A DNA stretch of 64,000 nucleotides, taken from Elysia chlorotica. Its lineage: Eukaryota; Mollusca; Gastropoda; Plakobranchidae. The stretch covers positions 32,827 through 96,826 of the forward strand of contig RQTK01000055.1 in the NCBI GenBank assembly GCA_003991915.1. Reading direction: 5' to 3'. Each line of letters opens with the position of its first letter. Position 1 is the first letter of the stretch. The notes beneath the pieces were generated by a model. It searched no databases, was not told the origin of the DNA, and saw only the letters and a program-made list of their open reading frames with translations. Below are positions 60,461 through 64,000 of the stretch, piece by piece. A program made the translations under genes and the position numbers.

Positions 60461-61079
60461 TGTCCCTCTTTCCCTGTCTTTAATTCTTTCTCTCTCTCGC
60501 CACACACACTCTCTCTCCCTCTCCCTCTGCACTTTTCTGGCTTTGTCTTTATGGGACAGGTAGGTGACAAGTATCCACACACAATGGTGCCTAAACTATT
60601 AGAATTTCCTCTTCTAAACCCCAATCATTAAATAGCCTAAAAAAGAATACTGTCTTGAAAACAATAACATCATTTTTACGAATCTTTTACCGAACTTTTG
60701 ATATCCCGTTTCATGATAACTGCTTTGTCGATGTCTGTTTGCAAACAATGCTAATGAAGTTCAACTTAGAAGTCATGACCATCGTAGTTACAAAGCCTGA
60801 AAATAATTATTAGCAAACGAGCGTCCGTCTCTTTTGTATTTTCTTTTTTTAAATGAGTCATATGTAATGGTTTCGTGGAAATGAGAGAGCTAATCACGGA
60901 TTGTTAATAAAACGATTGAAGTCGTTTTTAGTGTGAGCATTTCTCGGAAACTAGTTCCGCCTGTTTTGACGACATCACTGTAACATTGATAGACACTGAC
61001 TGTCTCCGACCATGTAGCCAGCTGCGCTTGGTCAAAATGCACCATTTGATTAGTTTTACGTTGTCTAGATTTCCCATAG

Positions 61080-61334
61080 AATCGTATAATATAGAAATAG
61101 CTTTTTGTCTCGTGCTTGCTCTTCCCATGAGTCACGAGGAATGCTGCTCTTCTTCATGCTCCTCTTCAGCGTGCTCTTGTAGCGCACAGTCTGGCCACAT
61201 GATACACGACTTCCCTGCATCAGTTCTGAGAAGAGGAGAGTCTTGGGAAGTCTGCTCTCATCCATGGAGTGCGCATGTCTAACCCAGCTGTGCAGCACTT
61301 CCACATTTGGGACACGGTCCTGCCATTTTTGCAT
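61080..61334 (-). pseudogene. Degraded non-LTR retrotransposon (LINE) 3' end
   Basis: The - strand peptide has, in order, KWQDRVPNVEVL, a histidine-rich WVRHAH, SRLPKTLLFSELMQGSR, VRYKSTLKRSMKK and RDSWEEQARDK. This is the usual end of animal LINE ORF2 proteins (W-x-D-R-x-P-N-x-E-V-L, then R-L-P-K-x-L-L-x-x-E-L, then S-W-E). The conserved internal 'RWAGHV' part is lost and the reverse transcriptase is not readable upstream, so it is a dead 3' fragment. Confidence 0.7.
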
Positions 61335-62799
61335 TAGACTGGTGTAAGACCAGCTCTCACATTCATTCCATCGTCATAGAACCTTTCCCACCTAAAAAAA
61401 AAAACAGGCGCCTTGCACAGTTTTAACGATATTTGGTCTCGTGCCCCCATGAGACTGCTTCTCTGATTTTCAGCATCCGAGGCACTATGGTACACAAGAG
61501 TGCAACGAACAGTGCAGATGATGAGGTTGACCCGCAGTGGTAGATCACCTGTTTGGTGGAGCCGTCGATTGCCATCCACACGTCACCAAGTGGTTGCACC
61601 ATTGGTCCTTGTTTGGGCTCATCTGCCTCTAAATGATACCCTGCTGTCGGTATCTAGAGCGGATATGTTTTATTGTCATCACAATGCACATTATTGCACC
61701 GCTGGTACGACACTTCCTCAACATACCTCTTCATACATTCAGTACTATTGAAAACTACATTTTATGGTATTTGAAACCAATTGAAGCCGACAATATCTTT
61801 TTGAGGAACAAGTTTTATGTATCACAAAATTATGTTTCACATAGAATCATATGCCAAACGAAGCTTCATCCTGAAAGCTGAAGACAAGGGCTGGTTAGCA
61901 GGGCCCTGAACAGGTTATATAATCATTAGTTGTCTCCCTTTTCTATAGGCCCAACTCTATCACCGTTTAGGATCCCCAGGGGACGTTAAACCCGGGAAGA
62001 CATATCTCTCTCTCCCTCTCTGGAGAAACTATAGGCCCAACGCCACAACCATGTGTACCACCGCTAAACGGATCTAATAAACCAAAAGGCAAATATATTC
62101 AATACGAGTCTCATTATTTTACTATAAACACAAGTCATTGTAAATCATGCAACATCATCCACCAATGCAGCATCAGTCTCTCTGTGAGTAATTATGTGAT
62201 TAGAATCGTAGAAAACTTTCTTTCTAAGTTCATCTTCTTCATTCAGACAATAATTAACAACGTTAGAATTATAAATCTAGCTGAGTCGAAAAAGTCATAA
62301 CAAACTTTTTTTGGGGGAGGAGAGCTCCATATTATTCCATTTACACCAATACTTGATTGATCGTCATCTTTTAATCCACTGCCGGATTTAGGTTGCAAGG
62401 AACCCTGGACCCAGCTCAGGTGAGGGGCCCCTCACTCCATTATGAGGGTCCCCTTACAAGGTTTTTCAAAAGAGTTCTATATGGAGACGAGATAAAGATA
62501 TGATGATTGTAACTGGTACATGCTGCTCATTAGCCCAGGGCACTACAGACCGACCTTTTTAGATTCGATTCTACGCCCTCTTGTTTTTATACGCTTTTGA
62601 GAAACCAAAAGCTTAATATTATTCAGCTCGATATTTATAAACTAAACATTTATAGCCAGATCATTAATCAAAATGTTTCTTTCATTTCATGACCGTGCTG
62701 CAATTCTGTTCAGTTATTCTTTTAAGGATGTTATAACCTTTTCAAGTAACAAACTCTCGTTTTTACTAATAAAAATACAGGAAGAACCATTCCAGATCA

Positions 62800-62885
62800 C
62801 CTCACGGGCTGATGATCGAACCTCAAACCTCGGACCTCTCGCTTATCAGTCTAGAGTCCTACTTACTGAGCTATCTAGTTATCTA
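62800..62885 (-). repeat. tRNA-derived SINE head
   Basis: The - strand reads gatagctcagtaagtaggac (A box) and, about 35 nt on, gtttgaggttcgatcatc (B box). The anticodon region is distorted and the acceptor arms do not pair, so this is a SINE rather than a tRNA gene. Confidence 0.6.
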
Positions 62886-63912
62886 CTAACTAACTCAAAT
62901 TAAAATTAATATGCACAGCAAATTACAAAATTCCTGAGGACTCCAGCCTTACATCAATGCCTGAGACACCGTGTGACAAGAATTCCTCCCTGGGCGAACA
63001 TGTCACCACGCGGTGCTATTGTTCTACCAGAGACCTGGGCACGACTGTTGACACTGACTCAGGCCTGCAGCCTCGGTGCCAGCCCCCCAGACAAAACGCT
63101 TCCTCTTTACTCAGTTCTTAGCTTTGTTGGGAAAAAAGTACACACAATACCGCTCCTCGTGGTCGTTAAATCACTTTACATTGAAGGGAAAAAGGGTGAA
63201 AAGTGTGAGAGAGAGACATGGAGACAGAGGAAGGGGGGAGGGGTTAGTCACAGAAGAACCAGACACAGTCAAACAGACAGAGGCAGAGACAAGGAAGAAG
63301 AAAGAAAATCATAAAAAGAGCAATAACTTTTGAAGAAAGGTAAGTTTAAAAAAAAATCCGACAATAAAACAAGACTTTTTTCTGTTCACATCGGACACCT
63401 AGAGAAGACATACGAGATCCGTGCCAATATGACGATGGCCAAACGTCCTTATTCCTCATGTTGTATGACTCGACATGGCTTTAAAGCAGGCAGAAGGGGC
63501 CTTTGTTTTAGCCTGAATACCCACTATGTTAGACCACAATGCTGCTGTGGCTACGCATGAACTCCGGATGATTAGATCTAGAAGTGTTAAGAGCAGAGAG
63601 AGGCACTTGAACCGCCTGGCTCTAGCTCTGTGGCCAGCTGATCAGACAGACCTGCAATATGCACACGTCATTTAGCCAGATCACACGCTTCGGAGATCTC
63701 GTCTGGTCTGCTCAGGCATTTACTTGTAGATGTAATACACGCACAATATTTGGGCGCGCGTATGTGTGTGTGTGCATACTACATTGTGAACTGTCGGATA
63801 ATTTGTTTAGGATATCAAGAGGACAAAGCTAGACACAAGCAGGGATAATTCTTTTGATTCCTGGTTAGTAGCATTCTACTTACTCGCCAAGTTGTTGTCT
63901 CCTGTTTTGCCC

Positions 63913-64000
63913 CCTATCTGTCTGTCTGTCTATCTGTCTGTCTGTTTGTCTGTTTGTCTGTCTGTCTGTCTGCCTGTCTGTCTGTCTGTCTGTCTCTCTC
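63913..64000. repeat. (CTGT)n microsatellite running off the window end
   Basis: Tetranucleotide CTGT repeat with few interruptions. Confidence 0.96.

Larger units (their letters stand above)
52951..64000. other. Repeat-rich region upstream of IPO13
   Basis: No recognised conserved gene. It contains microsatellites of both polarities, SINEs, one LINE relic, a GC-rich patch and the low-confidence open frames listed separately. 63190-63340 is a purine-rich stretch ending in a donor-like AAG|GTAAGT, without a recognisable product. Confidence 0.6.

Noticed and set aside
62800-62885. tRNA gene on the - strand
   Set aside because: A and B boxes are present, but the acceptor and anticodon stems do not form. 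It is a SINE head.

Overview
The window is animal nuclear DNA: AT-rich, intron-dense, full of (CT)n/(GA)n and (CTGT)n microsatellites, with tRNA-derived SINEs and LINE and MITE remnants. The protein families, the SINE central domain and the repeat style suggest a lophotrochozoan, most likely a gastropod mollusc. That placement is inference, because no species-diagnostic locus was recognised. There is nothing prokaryotic here: no operons, CRISPR arrays or phage genes.

Layout. (1) 1-1589, + strand: the last two coding exons of a sterol carrier protein 2 (SCP2) gene whose 5' part lies left of the window. (2) 8283-11034, + strand: a second, complete SCP2-domain gene of four coding exons. Both copies end in the peroxisomal signal SKL. 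(3) 15589-21488, - strand: a six-exon FAM151/menorin (DUF2181) gene encoding a 543-residue single-pass membrane protein. (4) 28351-51223, - strand, with a probable 5'UTR exon near 52.8 kb: a complete importin-13 gene. I rebuilt 29 coding exons, all phase-compatible, giving 961 residues; the human protein has about 963. (5) 53-64 kb: repeat-dominated DNA with a degraded LINE tail, SINEs, a GC-rich patch and a few orphan candidate exons that I cannot assign.

The genes do not form one pathway. SCP2 is a peroxisomal lipid-transfer domain, FAM151/menorin acts at the cell surface, and IPO13 carries cargo through nuclear pores. All three families map to the short arm of human chromosome 1 (roughly 1p32-p34), so the window may preserve ancestral linkage.

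The main points worth a second look are these. A 159-bp IPO13 exon is tandemly duplicated in frame, with only silent differences between the copies. The exon before it needs a GC-AG splice donor. The FAM151 protein appears to have lost three residues I expect in the family's GDPD-like active site. SCP2 is duplicated in tandem, and the second copy may have a start codon split by an intron. A 304-bp MITE bounded by TTAA sits in an IPO13 intron. I found no wholly new multi-gene system.
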